64,000 nucleotides of DNA, taken from positions 1 through 64,000 of the forward strand of contig NZ_JAHCVK010000007.1 of the NCBI RefSeq assembly GCF_018476905.1. The letters are read 5' to 3'. A program made the position numbers and the translations under genes. This document shows positions 8,966-16,999 of this stretch, in pieces. Origin of the DNA: Geomobilimonas luticola (GTDB lineage: Bacteria > Desulfobacterota > Desulfuromonadia > Geobacterales > Geobacteraceae). Within the stretch, counting starts at the first letter, position 1; each line of letters begins with the position of its first letter. The notes under the pieces were generated by a model, which was not told where the DNA came from, did not search any database, and saw only the letters and a list, made by a program, of their open reading frames with translations.

Positions 8966-9556
8966 TTACGAAAGAATCGTTATGGATTCATTGATGAATT
9001 CAGTTTTGCCGACGATGCTCTCGATTTCGTCTTTCAGGAGGTCAACCAGGTCGACAAGATCATCGTCATCCTGAAACGCGGCGGTTCCCAGCTTTTTAAT
9101 ACTTTCTTCGAAAAGGTATTCGCCCACCGGTCCAACCTGGCGGATAAAAGCGACTTTCAGCTTGTTCATGCGCTCCGCCAGGTTTCTGGACACATCGGGA
9201 TTCGGGGAGATGGTGGCGGATTCGGCCAGGAGGATTTCCAGTTTTGGTTTGGCAACGTTCAGGGATATGTTAAGGAGCGACATGTTCACGTCGTTTGTAC
9301 ACAGAAGGGTGAGGAATCCTCCCCGCAGCTTTCTGGTGACGATCTTCCCGTCCTGGTAGCGCATCTCCAGCAGTTCGAGCGTGCTGGCCACGGGTAACTG
9401 GCGGATGGTGTCGGCCATGGTTGTCGATAGTTTCCGTATGTGCTCTCCATCGAAGAGAGGCGGAAACGCATGGACCGTTTTTTCGCCATCGGCCGTGCTG
9501 ATCAGGCTGCCGATAACACCTTCGACCTTGTTTATATTCTGCAGCATATCCCGCAT
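8966..9556 (-). CDS. Roadblock/LC7-like protein with C-terminal extension
   Basis: A 196-residue soluble protein. The N-terminal half (about 5-115) resembles a Roadblock/LC7 domain: NINKVEGVIGSLISTADG at the start of the fold, then LELLEMRYQDGKIVTR and a hydrophobic strand LTLLCTND. The C-terminal half has an IRQVGPVGEYLFEESI-type segment seen after Roadblock domains in other bacterial proteins, then an acidic helix. Roadblock proteins commonly regulate Ras-like GTPases of the MglA type. ATG at 9556 is preferred because it follows GGGAG and starts the recognisable domain. The longer frame upstream overlaps the neighbouring gene in another phase. It lies 7 bp downstream of a second Roadblock gene. 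The exact role is unknown. Confidence 0.72.
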   Translation of the reverse strand: MRDMLQNINKVEGVIGSLISTADGEKTVHAFPPLFDGEHIRKLSTTMADTIRQLPVASTLELLEMRYQDGKIVTRKLRGGFLTLLCTNDVNMSLLNISLNVAKPKLEILLAESATISPNPDVSRNLAERMNKLKVAFIRQVGPVGEYLFEESIKKLGTAAFQDDDDLVDLVDLLKDEIESIVGKTEFINESITILS

Positions 9557-9563
9557 GATGCTT

Positions 9564-9953
9564 CTAGCTCCCTGTCGCGAGTACTTTGCTGATTGCGGCT
9601 TCCACCAGTGCCAGCTTGACGTCTTTGGTGACGGAAATGTGCAGGTATCGGGCGTCCAGGGTATAGACGAGCATGCGTCCGTTGTGGTCATGAACGGCGA
9701 CGCTCTTGCTTTCGCCCACCCCCATCGTTTTTCCCGCCAGAATCGCTCCCTCCATAAGCACTTTTCCCTGTGCAGCGAGCGATTGGCCACGGTCATCCTG
9801 GTCGTCCAGCGGTATGCCGTTTTGGTCGGACATGACAGCCAGGGTTACGCCGGGAACCTTCAGCAGCCTCTCAAGGCTCTGGCGAAGTGCGGCCTGAGGC
9901 GCCGGCGCTGCACTTTCCGTGCTTTCGGGGGGATTTGAGTTTTGCTCGGCCAT
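9564..9953 (-). CDS. Roadblock/LC7 domain protein (MglB-like)
   Basis: A 129-residue protein. After a Pro/Ser/Ala-rich N-terminus (1-28) comes one Roadblock/LC7 domain (about 30-128): LERLLKVPGVTLAVMSDQNG, then GESKSVAVHDHNGRMLVYTLD and the closing helix LVEAAISKVL. Proteins of this size with a single Roadblock domain, such as MglB, act as GTPase-activating or scaffolding partners of small GTPases. It is first in the four-gene minus-strand operon of Roadblock, Roadblock-like, dCache-HAMP and histidine kinase genes. ATG at 9953 is chosen for its GAGGA ribosome site. An upstream extension to 10100 has no family similarity. No GTPase gene is adjacent; the nearest MglA-like gene in the window is at 25346. 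Confidence 0.82.
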   Translation of the reverse strand: MAEQNSNPPESTESAAPAPQAALRQSLERLLKVPGVTLAVMSDQNGIPLDDQDDRGQSLAAQGKVLMEGAILAGKTMGVGESKSVAVHDHNGRMLVYTLDARYLHISVTKDVKLALVEAAISKVLATGS

Positions 9954-10290
9954 GGTAAGTCCTCGTGGCTGGCTGTGTGTTGATGACGCTAGGGAAAGCA
10001 ATTCAGAGAAAAGGCAATATTTCAGGTAAATTATCGTTCGAATTCTAGCATCTGCTGAAGTTATGTCAATCCAAATATCGTTCGTAGATAAGGCGTTCAT
10101 GCGGAATTACAGAGTCTTCAGTAACTTGAACCCAGAAATAAACGTGCTCCCGAAAAGATGCCGTGCCCATTCCTGCACAGGAGCATACGCCGGCTTATCC
10201 TTTAGTCGTCTCCGGTCTATCTCCTTTACAAACTGCGGGGGAATACATTATGCTACCCATCAGTTGTAGAGCTCTCCGTCGAGGTTGCCC
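9954..10290. other. Divergent intergenic region between the Roadblock operon and mutL
   Basis: A stretch of 337 bp that must contain divergent promoters for the minus-strand signalling operon and for mutL. The part around 9990-10120 is AT-rich. No strong paired -35/-10 or sigma54 site could be assigned. A 68-codon plus-strand frame at 10063-10269 has no recognisable features and no good ribosome site, and is not called. Confidence 0.45.
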
Positions 10291-12105
10291 GTGTCCCCCC
10301 GCATCAGAATTCTTCCCGAAAATCTGACCAACAAGATCGCTGCCGGCGAGGTGGTGGAGCGCCCCGCCTCGGTGGTCAAGGAGCTGGTTGAGAATGCCCT
10401 CGATGCCGGTTGCGGTGATCTGGTGGTGGAGATCGAACAGGGGGGGAGAAAACTGATTAAGGTGAGCGATGACGGTTGCGGCATGACCCGCGAGGATGCG
10501 CTGCTCGCGCTGGAGCGTCATGCCACGAGCAAAATCGCGACGGATGCCGACCTGTTCGGTCTGTCGACACTCGGCTTTCGTGGCGAGGCCCTTCCCTCCA
10601 TCGCGTCGGTGTCACGCTTTACCTTGGCCACGCGGGAATCGGCGCAGATCGAAGGAACCGAAATCTACGCCGAGGGGGGACGGATCAAGGAAGTCAAGTC
10701 ATGCGGCATGGCGGTCGGTACCGTCATAACCGTGCGCAACCTGTTCTTCAACACGCCGGCCCGCCTAAAATTCATGAAGAGCAGCGAGACCGAGGCGGGG
10801 CACGTGGGTGACCTGTTGACCCGTCTTGCCGTTTCCCGCCCCCAGACCCGTTTCACCTATATTGCCGACGGCCGGACCGTTTTCCGCCTGTTGCCGGGCG
10901 ACCTGCTCCAGAGGGTGACGTCCCTGTTAGGGGGTACCATCGGCAAGGCGTTGTATCCGGTCGATTTCATCGACGGCCCCCTCTCGGTCTCCGGCTTGGT
11001 TGCCAGCCCCGATTGCAACAGATCAGCGGCTTCCCATCTCTATACCTTCATCAACGGCCGCTTCATCCGTGACAAGGTCGTCCAGCACGCAATTCTCCAG
11101 TCATACCGGAATTTTCTCGAAAGGGGGCGCTATCCGGTGGTGGTGCTCTTTATCGGGCTTCCTCCGGGCGAAGTGGATGTCAACGTGCACCCCACCAAGC
11201 ATGAGGTGCGTTTCCGTGAGCAGGCGAGGGTTCACGACGGTATTATGGCGGCAGTGGAGTCAGTCCTGCGCCCGACTCCCTGGCTGGGGAAAGGACGCGA
11301 TCCGGTCACGCCGTTTAGCGGCACGAGGCCGGACCCGCCCGTGAACTCTGGGAGGATTGAAAGCGTGCGGGAGGCGCTGACCCGCTACCAGCCGCCTCCA
11401 CTCCGCCAGGGAAGCTTTCCCGCCCCCCCGCCGGTACAGCGCGGGGGGCGGGATTCTGTGCCGCGACCGCCTGCTGTCCCGGACATCATTGACTACAAGC
11501 ACGCGGCAGCTTCAAAGTCCGGCTATTTTTCATCCCTTGCCATTATCGGCCAGTACCACGGCTCCTACATCGTCTGCCAGGACGCAACTGATCTGGTGCT
11601 CATCGATCAGCATGCAGCCCACGAGCGGGTCGCCTTTGAGCGCCTCAAGGCGCAGTTTGCCGCCGGCGGCGTGGAATCACAGGGACTCCTCTTCACCGAG
11701 ACGCTTGAATTCACTTTTCGGGAAAGGGCCGTGCTGAGTGAATATCGCGCAGATCTGGCCCGGCTCGGCTATGAACTCGAGGAATTTGGCGGAACGACCT
11801 GGCTGCTCAAAGGGGTGCCGCGTCTCTTGATCGGCGGCGACTACCAGCGGATACTCCGGGATGTCGTGGAGGAACTTCAGAGCCTCGGCAAGAGCCGTCC
11901 CTTTGCCGACTCTCTGGAGGATATCCTCGCCAGGCTGGCATGCCATAGCGTAGTGCGGGGCGTCCATCCACTGGGCCACGACGAAATAGCGGCTCTTTTT
12001 GCCCAGATGGACGCCACCGATTTTTCCAGCAACTGTCCCCATGGCCGTCCGGTCAGCCGCACCCTGACCCTTGCCGAGATCGAGCGACTCTTCAAGAGGG
12101 GATGA
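10291..12105 (+). CDS. mutL: DNA mismatch repair protein MutL
   Basis: A GHKL ATPase of mismatch repair that couples MutS recognition to strand incision. The N-terminal ATPase motifs are present: ELVENALDAG, DDGCGM, RHATSKI and GFRGEALPSIASV, then FFNTPARLKF. A Pro-rich linker (about 340-400) leads to the C-terminal dimerisation domain with D439QHAAHERVAFE. This matches the DQHA(x)2E(x)4E metal-binding motif of MutL proteins with intrinsic endonuclease activity, as expected in bacteria lacking MutH. About 604 residues, normal for the family. GTG at 10291 is preferred over TTG at 10285 because GAGG lies six bases upstream of it. It is followed at once by miaA and hfq, a common gene order. Confidence 0.96.
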   Translation: MSPRIRILPENLTNKIAAGEVVERPASVVKELVENALDAGCGDLVVEIEQGGRKLIKVSDDGCGMTREDALLALERHATSKIATDADLFGLSTLGFRGEALPSIASVSRFTLATRESAQIEGTEIYAEGGRIKEVKSCGMAVGTVITVRNLFFNTPARLKFMKSSETEAGHVGDLLTRLAVSRPQTRFTYIADGRTVFRLLPGDLLQRVTSLLGGTIGKALYPVDFIDGPLSVSGLVASPDCNRSAASHLYTFINGRFIRDKVVQHAILQSYRNFLERGRYPVVVLFIGLPPGEVDVNVHPTKHEVRFREQARVHDGIMAAVESVLRPTPWLGKGRDPVTPFSGTRPDPPVNSGRIESVREALTRYQPPPLRQGSFPAPPPVQRGGRDSVPRPPAVPDIIDYKHAAASKSGYFSSLAIIGQYHGSYIVCQDATDLVLIDQHAAHERVAFERLKAQFAAGGVESQGLLFTETLEFTFRERAVLSEYRADLARLGYELEEFGGTTWLLKGVPRLLIGGDYQRILRDVVEELQSLGKSRPFADSLEDILARLACHSVVRGVHPLGHDEIAALFAQMDATDFSSNCPHGRPVSRTLTLAEIERLFKRG

Positions 12106-12106
12106 C

Positions 12107-13039
12107 GTGTCTGGAGCAAGTGACAAACCAAGACTCGTGATCATCCTCGGACCGACCGCTTCCGGAAAAAGCGAGATGGCGGTGGAGCTGGCCAGGAAAT
12201 TTGACGGCGAAATCGTCAATGCCGATTCCCTGCAGGTATACCGCGGTCTGGACATCGGCACTGCCAAGCCTTCACGAGAAATTCGCCGGCAGGTTCCCCA
12301 TCACCTCATCGACCTTGTCGAACCGGACGAACCTTTTTCGGCGGCGGATTTCCAGGGAGCTGCACGGCAGGCCATCGACGACATAGTCCGTCGCGGTAGA
12401 AAGGTCTTCGTGGTGGGGGGTACCGGTCTCTACATCAAGGCGCTGGTGCAGGGATTGGTCGATTCACCGAGCGGTGCGGGGGAAGTCCGACAGGAACTTG
12501 AAGCGATGGCGCGCAGAGTGGGGAAGGAGGAGATGTTGCGGCGTCTGGCGGAAGTAGACCCGGCCTCGGCGGCACGTCTTCATCCCAATGACCAGGTGCG
12601 TATCATCCGGGCACTGGAGTCCCATCGGCTGACCGGCCGCCCCATCTCGGTGGACCGCTCCGCCCATGGTTTCTCCGAATCCGTCTATCATGCCCTGAAG
12701 CTCGGTATCAAGGTGGAGCGGGAGGAATTGTACCGGCGCATCGATCTCCGGGTGGAGAAGATGCTCGGGGAAGGCCTGGTGGAGGAAGTGCAATCCCTTC
12801 TGGCCCGCGGCTTGACCCCTGATCTCAAAGCTCTCAGGTCCATCGGATACAAGGAGGTTTGTGCCTTTCTCGCAGGAGATTGCGACCTCACGGAGGCCAC
12901 TCGTCTCATGAAGCGCGATACGCGGCACTATGCAAAACGTCAGTTGACCTGGTTCAAGCGGGACAATGAAATTAATTGGGTTGATTATCCCGACAGTTTT
13001 GCTACTATTTGTAACCATGTGATGGAATTTTATGGATAA
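12107..13039 (+). CDS. miaA: tRNA dimethylallyltransferase MiaA
   Basis: Transfers the dimethylallyl group to A37 of tRNAs reading U-starting codons. The N-terminal P-loop GPTASGKS and the DSLQVYRGLDIGTAKP segment are characteristic. VGGTGLYIKALVQGL and the C-terminal RDTRHYAKRQLTWFKRD signature complete the family pattern. 310 residues from the GTG at 12107, which sits one base after the mutL stop with AGAGGGG as ribosome site. A start inside mutL at 12071 would add 12 unconserved residues. hfq follows after 11 bp. Confidence 0.96.
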   Translation: MSGASDKPRLVIILGPTASGKSEMAVELARKFDGEIVNADSLQVYRGLDIGTAKPSREIRRQVPHHLIDLVEPDEPFSAADFQGAARQAIDDIVRRGRKVFVVGGTGLYIKALVQGLVDSPSGAGEVRQELEAMARRVGKEEMLRRLAEVDPASAARLHPNDQVRIIRALESHRLTGRPISVDRSAHGFSESVYHALKLGIKVEREELYRRIDLRVEKMLGEGLVEEVQSLLARGLTPDLKALRSIGYKEVCAFLAGDCDLTEATRLMKRDTRHYAKRQLTWFKRDNEINWVDYPDSFATICNHVMEFYG

Positions 13040-13050
13040 AGGAGAGGGAG

Positions 13051-13275
13051 ATGGCAAAAGCACCGTTCAACATTCAGGACCAGTATCTCAACCAGTCCCG
13101 CAAGGAGCGGGTGAAAGTGGTTGTGCAGCTCATGTCCGGCGACAGGATGGAAGGGTACATCAAATCATTCGACAATTTCTCCGTACTGATGGAAATCCAC
13201 GGCGACATTCTCATCTACAAGCATGCGATTTCGACCATTACCTCGGCGGACGGCACGTTCAAGCTCCATCAGTAA
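13051..13275 (+). CDS. hfq: RNA chaperone Hfq
   Basis: A 74-residue hexameric Sm-like RNA chaperone that pairs small RNAs with mRNAs. The Sm1 motif (LMSGDRMEGYIKSFDNFSVL) and the Sm2-like IYKHAISTI segment (the YKHA form of the canonical YKHAIST) are present, as is the N-terminal QDQYLNQSRKE helix. The length equals the core family, with no long C-terminal tail. The ATG follows a GGAGAGGGAG ribosome site and the gene is downstream of miaA, the usual neighbour. A hairpin terminator follows. Confidence 0.97.
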   Translation: MAKAPFNIQDQYLNQSRKERVKVVVQLMSGDRMEGYIKSFDNFSVLMEIHGDILIYKHAISTITSADGTFKLHQ

Positions 13276-13302
13276 ATTCAGCTCATTTCAGCTGCAGAAT
13301 CA

Positions 13303-13332
13303 ATAGGGGCGTTCCCGCAAGGGCGCCCCTAT
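13303..13332 (+). terminator. Hairpin terminator after hfq
   Basis: A 9-bp perfect stem, ATAGGGGCG (13303-13311) paired with CGCCCCTAT (13324-13332), with a 12-nt loop. It is followed by a weak T tract. It probably ends the mutL-miaA-hfq transcript. Confidence 0.65.
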
Positions 13333-13359
13333 CGGCATTTTAAGCCGGGACATTTTCCC

Positions 13360-14679
13360 ATGAAAAACACGAACTCTTCCCCCACGCATACCGGCCTGAC
13401 CATCGAGTGCGTGCTTCCCGACAGCATTGCTGCCGAGCTGGAGATCAAAGCCGGCGACCGTCTGCTTGCCATAAGCGGCAAACCGGTACGGGATATCATC
13501 GATTACACCTACCTCTCCACGGAGACCGAACTGACCCTGGAAATCGTCAAGATGAACGGCGAGGAGTGGGAAATGGCGGTGGAGCGCGGGGAGGGGGAGC
13601 CGCTGGGGCTTATCTTGCCGACACCCGTTCCGAAACGGTGCGGCAATACATGCGTTTTCTGTTTCGTCCACCAGTTGCCCCGCGGCATGCGTTCTCCCCT
13701 CTACGTGAAAGACGAGGATTACCGCCTTTCCTTTCTGTACGGGAACTACGTCACCCTTGCCAACATAACGTCATCCGACCTTGCGCGTATCAAGGAGCAA
13801 CGCCTCTCCCCCCTCTACGTTTCGGTGCATGCCACCGAAACGGCCGTGCGGGAGACCCTGCTCGGCAACACTGCAATCAAGCCCCTTCTGCCGATCATGG
13901 AAGAGCTGGCATCTGCCGGCATCAGCATGCATACCCAGGTGGTCCTCTGCCCGGGACTCAATGACGGTGCCGTGCTCGAACGGACGGTGGCGGACATGGT
14001 AGCGCTCCATCCACGGGTTGCGTCTCTGGCGGTGGTGCCTGTTGGACTGACACGGCACCGGAAGGGGCTTCCCCTGATCGAACCGGTAACGTCCGCGTAT
14101 GCTGATGAATTCATCACCCACTGGCAGGCTCGTGCCCTGGATATTGCCGATCGGCTCGGAGAGCCGTTCCTGTATCTCGCCGATGAGTTCTACATCAAGG
14201 CCGGACGGGAATTCCCCCCCCTGGAGACGTATGGCGACCTGCCCCAGCTTGAAAACGGCGTCGGCATGGTGCCCCTCTTCTTGGAAGAAGGGAAAGAAGT
14301 GCTGGCTGCAGCAGAATCCTCCTCTCCCCTTACCGTGACCGTGGTGACGGGGGAGTCGGCCTATTCCTGTCTTTCACTTTTTCTCGTTGAGTTGGGGAAG
14401 ATAACGGGGGTCACGTTCCGGACCATTGCGGTAGCGAACCGGCTGTTTGGCGAGAGTGTGACAGTTGCCGGACTGGTGGCAGGACGCGACATCCTGGCCG
14501 CCCTGGCAGATCTTGATCTGGGGGATCTTGTGCTCATTCCCGACGTGATGATCAAGGAAGGGGAGGGGGTATTTCTCGATGATCTCACGATTGACGAACT
14601 GGAAGAGTCACTCCAGGTGCGGACCGTCGTGGTGGAATCGACTCCTGCCGGAATCTACGGAGCTTTAGCGGGGAGATAG
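13360..14679 (+). CDS. DUF512 protein: PDZ-like plus radical-SAM-type iron-sulfur protein
   Basis: A 439-residue protein of the DUF512 family. Residues about 10-75 form a PDZ-like module (VLPDSIAAELEIKAGDRLLAISG-type start, shown in part). A CGNTCVFCFVHQLP stretch near 93-106 provides a CxxxCxxC cluster motif of the radical SAM type, followed by a barrel-like region and the DUF512 domain (about 215-425). The enzyme's substrate is unknown; related cyanobacterial and clostridial proteins are annotated only as putative Fe-S oxidoreductases. A monocistronic layout is likely, with a terminator after hfq upstream and a bidirectional terminator downstream. Start ATG at 13360; the ribosome site is poor. 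Confidence 0.8.
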   Translation: MKNTNSSPTHTGLTIECVLPDSIAAELEIKAGDRLLAISGKPVRDIIDYTYLSTETELTLEIVKMNGEEWEMAVERGEGEPLGLILPTPVPKRCGNTCVFCFVHQLPRGMRSPLYVKDEDYRLSFLYGNYVTLANITSSDLARIKEQRLSPLYVSVHATETAVRETLLGNTAIKPLLPIMEELASAGISMHTQVVLCPGLNDGAVLERTVADMVALHPRVASLAVVPVGLTRHRKGLPLIEPVTSAYADEFITHWQARALDIADRLGEPFLYLADEFYIKAGREFPPLETYGDLPQLENGVGMVPLFLEEGKEVLAAAESSSPLTVTVVTGESAYSCLSLFLVELGKITGVTFRTIAVANRLFGESVTVAGLVAGRDILAALADLDLGDLVLIPDVMIKEGEGVFLDDLTIDELEESLQVRTVVVESTPAGIYGALAGR

Positions 14680-14709
14680 GGCATTGTTGCCCCGACGCAC
14701 AGAATGGAA

Positions 14710-14737
14710 AAAGGCGGGGCTCTGTGGCCCCGCCTTT
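14710..14737. terminator. Bidirectional terminator between the DUF512 gene and the cytochrome gene
   Basis: A 10-bp stem, AAAGGCGGGG (14710-14719) with CCCCGCCTTT (14728-14737), loop of 8. A-rich sequence precedes it and T-rich sequence follows, so it can serve both converging genes. Confidence 0.8.
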
Positions 14738-14760
14738 CTTGTACTGATCAACAACTGCCC

Positions 14761-15783
14761 TCACATTTTGTGGCACTTTTCGCAGTTTTCCTTGACGGTG
14801 AAGGCGTCCTTGTTATTGTGGCAGGCGCCGCAGGATGCGCCACCTTCCATCTGGACCATGGTGGTGGGTTTGATGCCGGCCTTGAAGGGGAATACCTTGG
14901 TGTGACAGTCGGCACACTTGTACATGTTGGTGTGGATTTCGTGGCTGAACTTTGCTTCGCCCGCATCGGTCTTGAAGGTCACCGTGCCGGGCTTGAAGTT
15001 GTTGTGGCATTTCTCGCAGCTGCCGGCTGAGGTGAAGGCGTCCTTGCCGTTGTGGCAGGCGCCGCATGATTTACCCTTGTCCATGTCTGCCATGGTGTTG
15101 TGAACGGCGCCCGCCTTGTAGGGGAATACTTTGGTGTGGCAATCCTTGCAGCTGTACATGCCGGTATGGATTTCGTGGCTGAAGGTTACGTCGGAGATTC
15201 CCTTCACCTTGAAATTGACGTTCTGCGGCTTCATGCCGCGATGACAGTTGCCGCAGTTGCCGGCCACGGTGAAGGCTTTTTTCCCGTCATGGCAGGCACC
15301 GCAGGTCTTTCCCTTTTCCATCTGCGCCATGGTGACGTTCTTTTCCTTGCCGGTGATCACCTTGCCGTTGTGGCAACTCTTGCACTTGCCGCCGGTCTTG
15401 GCGATATGCGTATCGTGGCTGAAGACCACCTCACTCAAACCCTTGACCTTGAAGTTGACGTTCCGGGGCTTGCCTTTGTGGCAACGGGTGCAATCCTTTT
15501 CGGAGGCAACACTGAAGGCCTTGATGCCGGAATGGCAGGCACCGCACGACTTGGTTTTTTCCATTTCCGCCATGGTGAAGCTCTTGCGCTGCTTCAAATT
15601 GTAAATGGCATTGTGACAAATCCGGCAATTGTTGTTATATTTATTGAGGTGTACATCATGGCTGAATACCACCGGGTCAGCGTTGTTGAAACGGAACTGG
15701 ATGTCCTTGGTTTCCTTGGCGTACGTCACGACGGTCAGGAGGAGGGTAGCAAGCACTGCAAGCATAGTGAAACGCGACTTCAT
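14761..15783 (-). CDS. Periplasmic dodecaheme c-type cytochrome (four triheme c7-like repeats)
   Basis: 340 residues starting at the ATG at 15783, which follows AAGGAG. A Sec signal peptide (MKSRFTMLAVLATLLLTVV then TYA-KE, cut near 22) is followed by twelve CxxCH haem sites: CRICH, CGACH, CTRCH, CKSCH, CGACH, CGNCH, CKDCH, CGACH, CEKCH, CADCH, CGACH, CEKCH. They fall into four repeats of three, each opened by an FSHxxH motif that supplies distal histidines. The middle site of every repeat is CGACH, preceded by a (T)MxxM(E/D) segment. This is the nanowire-like polymer architecture known for GSU1996-type Geobacter cytochromes, thought to store and carry electrons across the periplasm. An N-terminal extension to 15843 is unlikely. 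It is divergent from the DUF4124 gene. Confidence 0.93.
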   Translation of the reverse strand: MKSRFTMLAVLATLLLTVVTYAKETKDIQFRFNNADPVVFSHDVHLNKYNNNCRICHNAIYNLKQRKSFTMAEMEKTKSCGACHSGIKAFSVASEKDCTRCHKGKPRNVNFKVKGLSEVVFSHDTHIAKTGGKCKSCHNGKVITGKEKNVTMAQMEKGKTCGACHDGKKAFTVAGNCGNCHRGMKPQNVNFKVKGISDVTFSHEIHTGMYSCKDCHTKVFPYKAGAVHNTMADMDKGKSCGACHNGKDAFTSAGSCEKCHNNFKPGTVTFKTDAGEAKFSHEIHTNMYKCADCHTKVFPFKAGIKPTTMVQMEGGASCGACHNNKDAFTVKENCEKCHKM

Positions 15784-15939
15784 GGCATTCTCCTTGGCAG
15801 GTCGAATTGTTTTCCGGGTAAATACAACCGCAGTACTATACACACGCGGTGTTGAGACGTCAATTCAAATATTGCAGTGAAGCTAACAGTGGAGCGGGGT
15901 TAGAAGAAACACCTTCACATCGGACGAGAGGAATCACTT

Positions 15940-16485
15940 ATGCTCAGGATTAGCTTGGTTCTCATAATTGCTGCTATGGGGGTGGCGGGACCATCGTGGG
16001 GTGAAACCTATGAATGGACTGACAGCAAGGGAGTGGTGAACTTTACGGATGACCTTGACAAGGTTCCTGCCAAGTATCGCACTAAGGTCAGGGAGCGGGA
16101 GTCGATCCGGAGCGAGGAGGGGGCGGTTCCATCCTCCGGAGGCTTAGAACCGTTGATACAGCAGACCGGCAAAACTCCCCCCCCCTCATCACCGTCCGTG
16201 ATGGTGTATGGTGGCCACGGCCAGGGGTGGTGGCGCGGACAGTATGCCTCCCTTCGCCAAGGGATCAAGGCGATCGAGAGCTCCCTTGCCGAAAAGCGGG
16301 ACAAGCTCGCGGAATTGAAACGCAAGCGCATAATCTATCAGCGGACGCGGGATAGGGTCGCTTACAACCAACTCGAGGCAGAAATCAAGAGTGACGAGGC
16401 TCAGCTGAAAGAGGTGCAGGACAGACTCAGCGCCCTCGACGACGAAGCCGGGAAGGCCGGGGTGCCACAGGATTGGCGGCAGTAA
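15940..16485 (+). CDS. Exported DUF4124 protein with coiled-coil C-terminus
   Basis: 181 residues. A signal peptide (about 1-21, GPSWG-ETYEW) leads directly into a DUF4124 motif (YEWTDSKGVVNFTDDLDKVP), a short beta-rich segment found in many proteobacterial envelope proteins. A low-complexity, Pro-rich stretch with GGHGQGWWRGQY follows, then a charged coiled coil (about 105-170). No enzymatic motif is seen; an envelope scaffold role is inferred. Start ATG has GAGGAA 7 bases upstream. It converges with the lipoprotein gene at 16499 with only 13 bp between. Confidence 0.75.
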   Translation: MLRISLVLIIAAMGVAGPSWGETYEWTDSKGVVNFTDDLDKVPAKYRTKVRERESIRSEEGAVPSSGGLEPLIQQTGKTPPPSSPSVMVYGGHGQGWWRGQYASLRQGIKAIESSLAEKRDKLAELKRKRIIYQRTRDRVAYNQLEAEIKSDEAQLKEVQDRLSALDDEAGKAGVPQDWRQ

Positions 16486-16498
16486 AGGCGGGGGAGGG

Positions 16499-16999
16499 TC
16501 AGGGCTTGGTTTTCTGTTCCAGTTGAAGGTCAAGGTGCTTCAACTGCTCCAGGTTCTGGCGCAGTTCCTTGTTTTCCTTGTTCAGCAGCTGATTGTTGGT
16601 TCTCAGGCTCCGGTTCTGGCGACGCTGTTCGTTGGCGGCGTTGACCAGGTCCAGGAGCTGGACGGACTGCATGGTCCACGGGCTTTTCGGATACTCCTTG
16701 TGGAGGCGTTCAAGGGTCTGCTGACCCTGCAGGTAATCCTTTTCCCCCGCTGGTTTCAGTTGCAGAAGGCTCAATCGAAACAGTGCCTCGTCGGTAACAC
16801 CCGCCACACCTTTTTCCGCACAGAGTGCTGTCAGTATATCCGCGGCTGCCGTGCCATTGCCGCTTTCCATCTGATCGACAGCAGCAGCCAGTTTGCGTTG
16901 CTGGCTGAAATAGTTGATGAACCCGAAGTTGCCGTTTTGTAACGTGGCGCAACCGGTTGTCGCCAGGGCGAGCAGGAGTGCAAGAGCGAGTTTTCTCAT
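16499..16999 (-). CDS. Small lipoprotein with C-terminal coiled coil
   Basis: 166 residues. The signal peptide ends in the lipobox LATTGC, so Cys17 is probably lipidated. The body (about 30-120) is helical and TPR-like (LYKEYPKSPW-type turn written here as HKEYPKSPW). The last 40 residues form a Leu/Asn/Glu-rich coiled coil. It overlaps the stop of the upstream GGDEF gene by ATGA, so the two are co-translated. Function unknown; the coupling suggests a role with the membrane signalling protein. Confidence 0.7.
   Translation of the reverse strand: MRKLALALLLALATTGCATLQNGNFGFINYFSQQRKLAAAVDQMESGNGTAAADILTALCAEKGVAGVTDEALFRLSLLQLKPAGEKDYLQGQQTLERLHKEYPKSPWTMQSVQLLDLVNAANEQRRQNRSLRTNNQLLNKENKELRQNLEQLKHLDLQLEQKTKP

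Noticed and set aside
7726-8994. A 422-codon plus-strand frame
   Set aside because: Antisense to the dCache-HAMP sensor gene; composition His/Asp/Val-rich as expected from reversed codons.
10063-10269. A 68-codon plus-strand frame before mutL
   Set aside because: No ribosome site, no family similarity, and it occupies the divergent promoter region.
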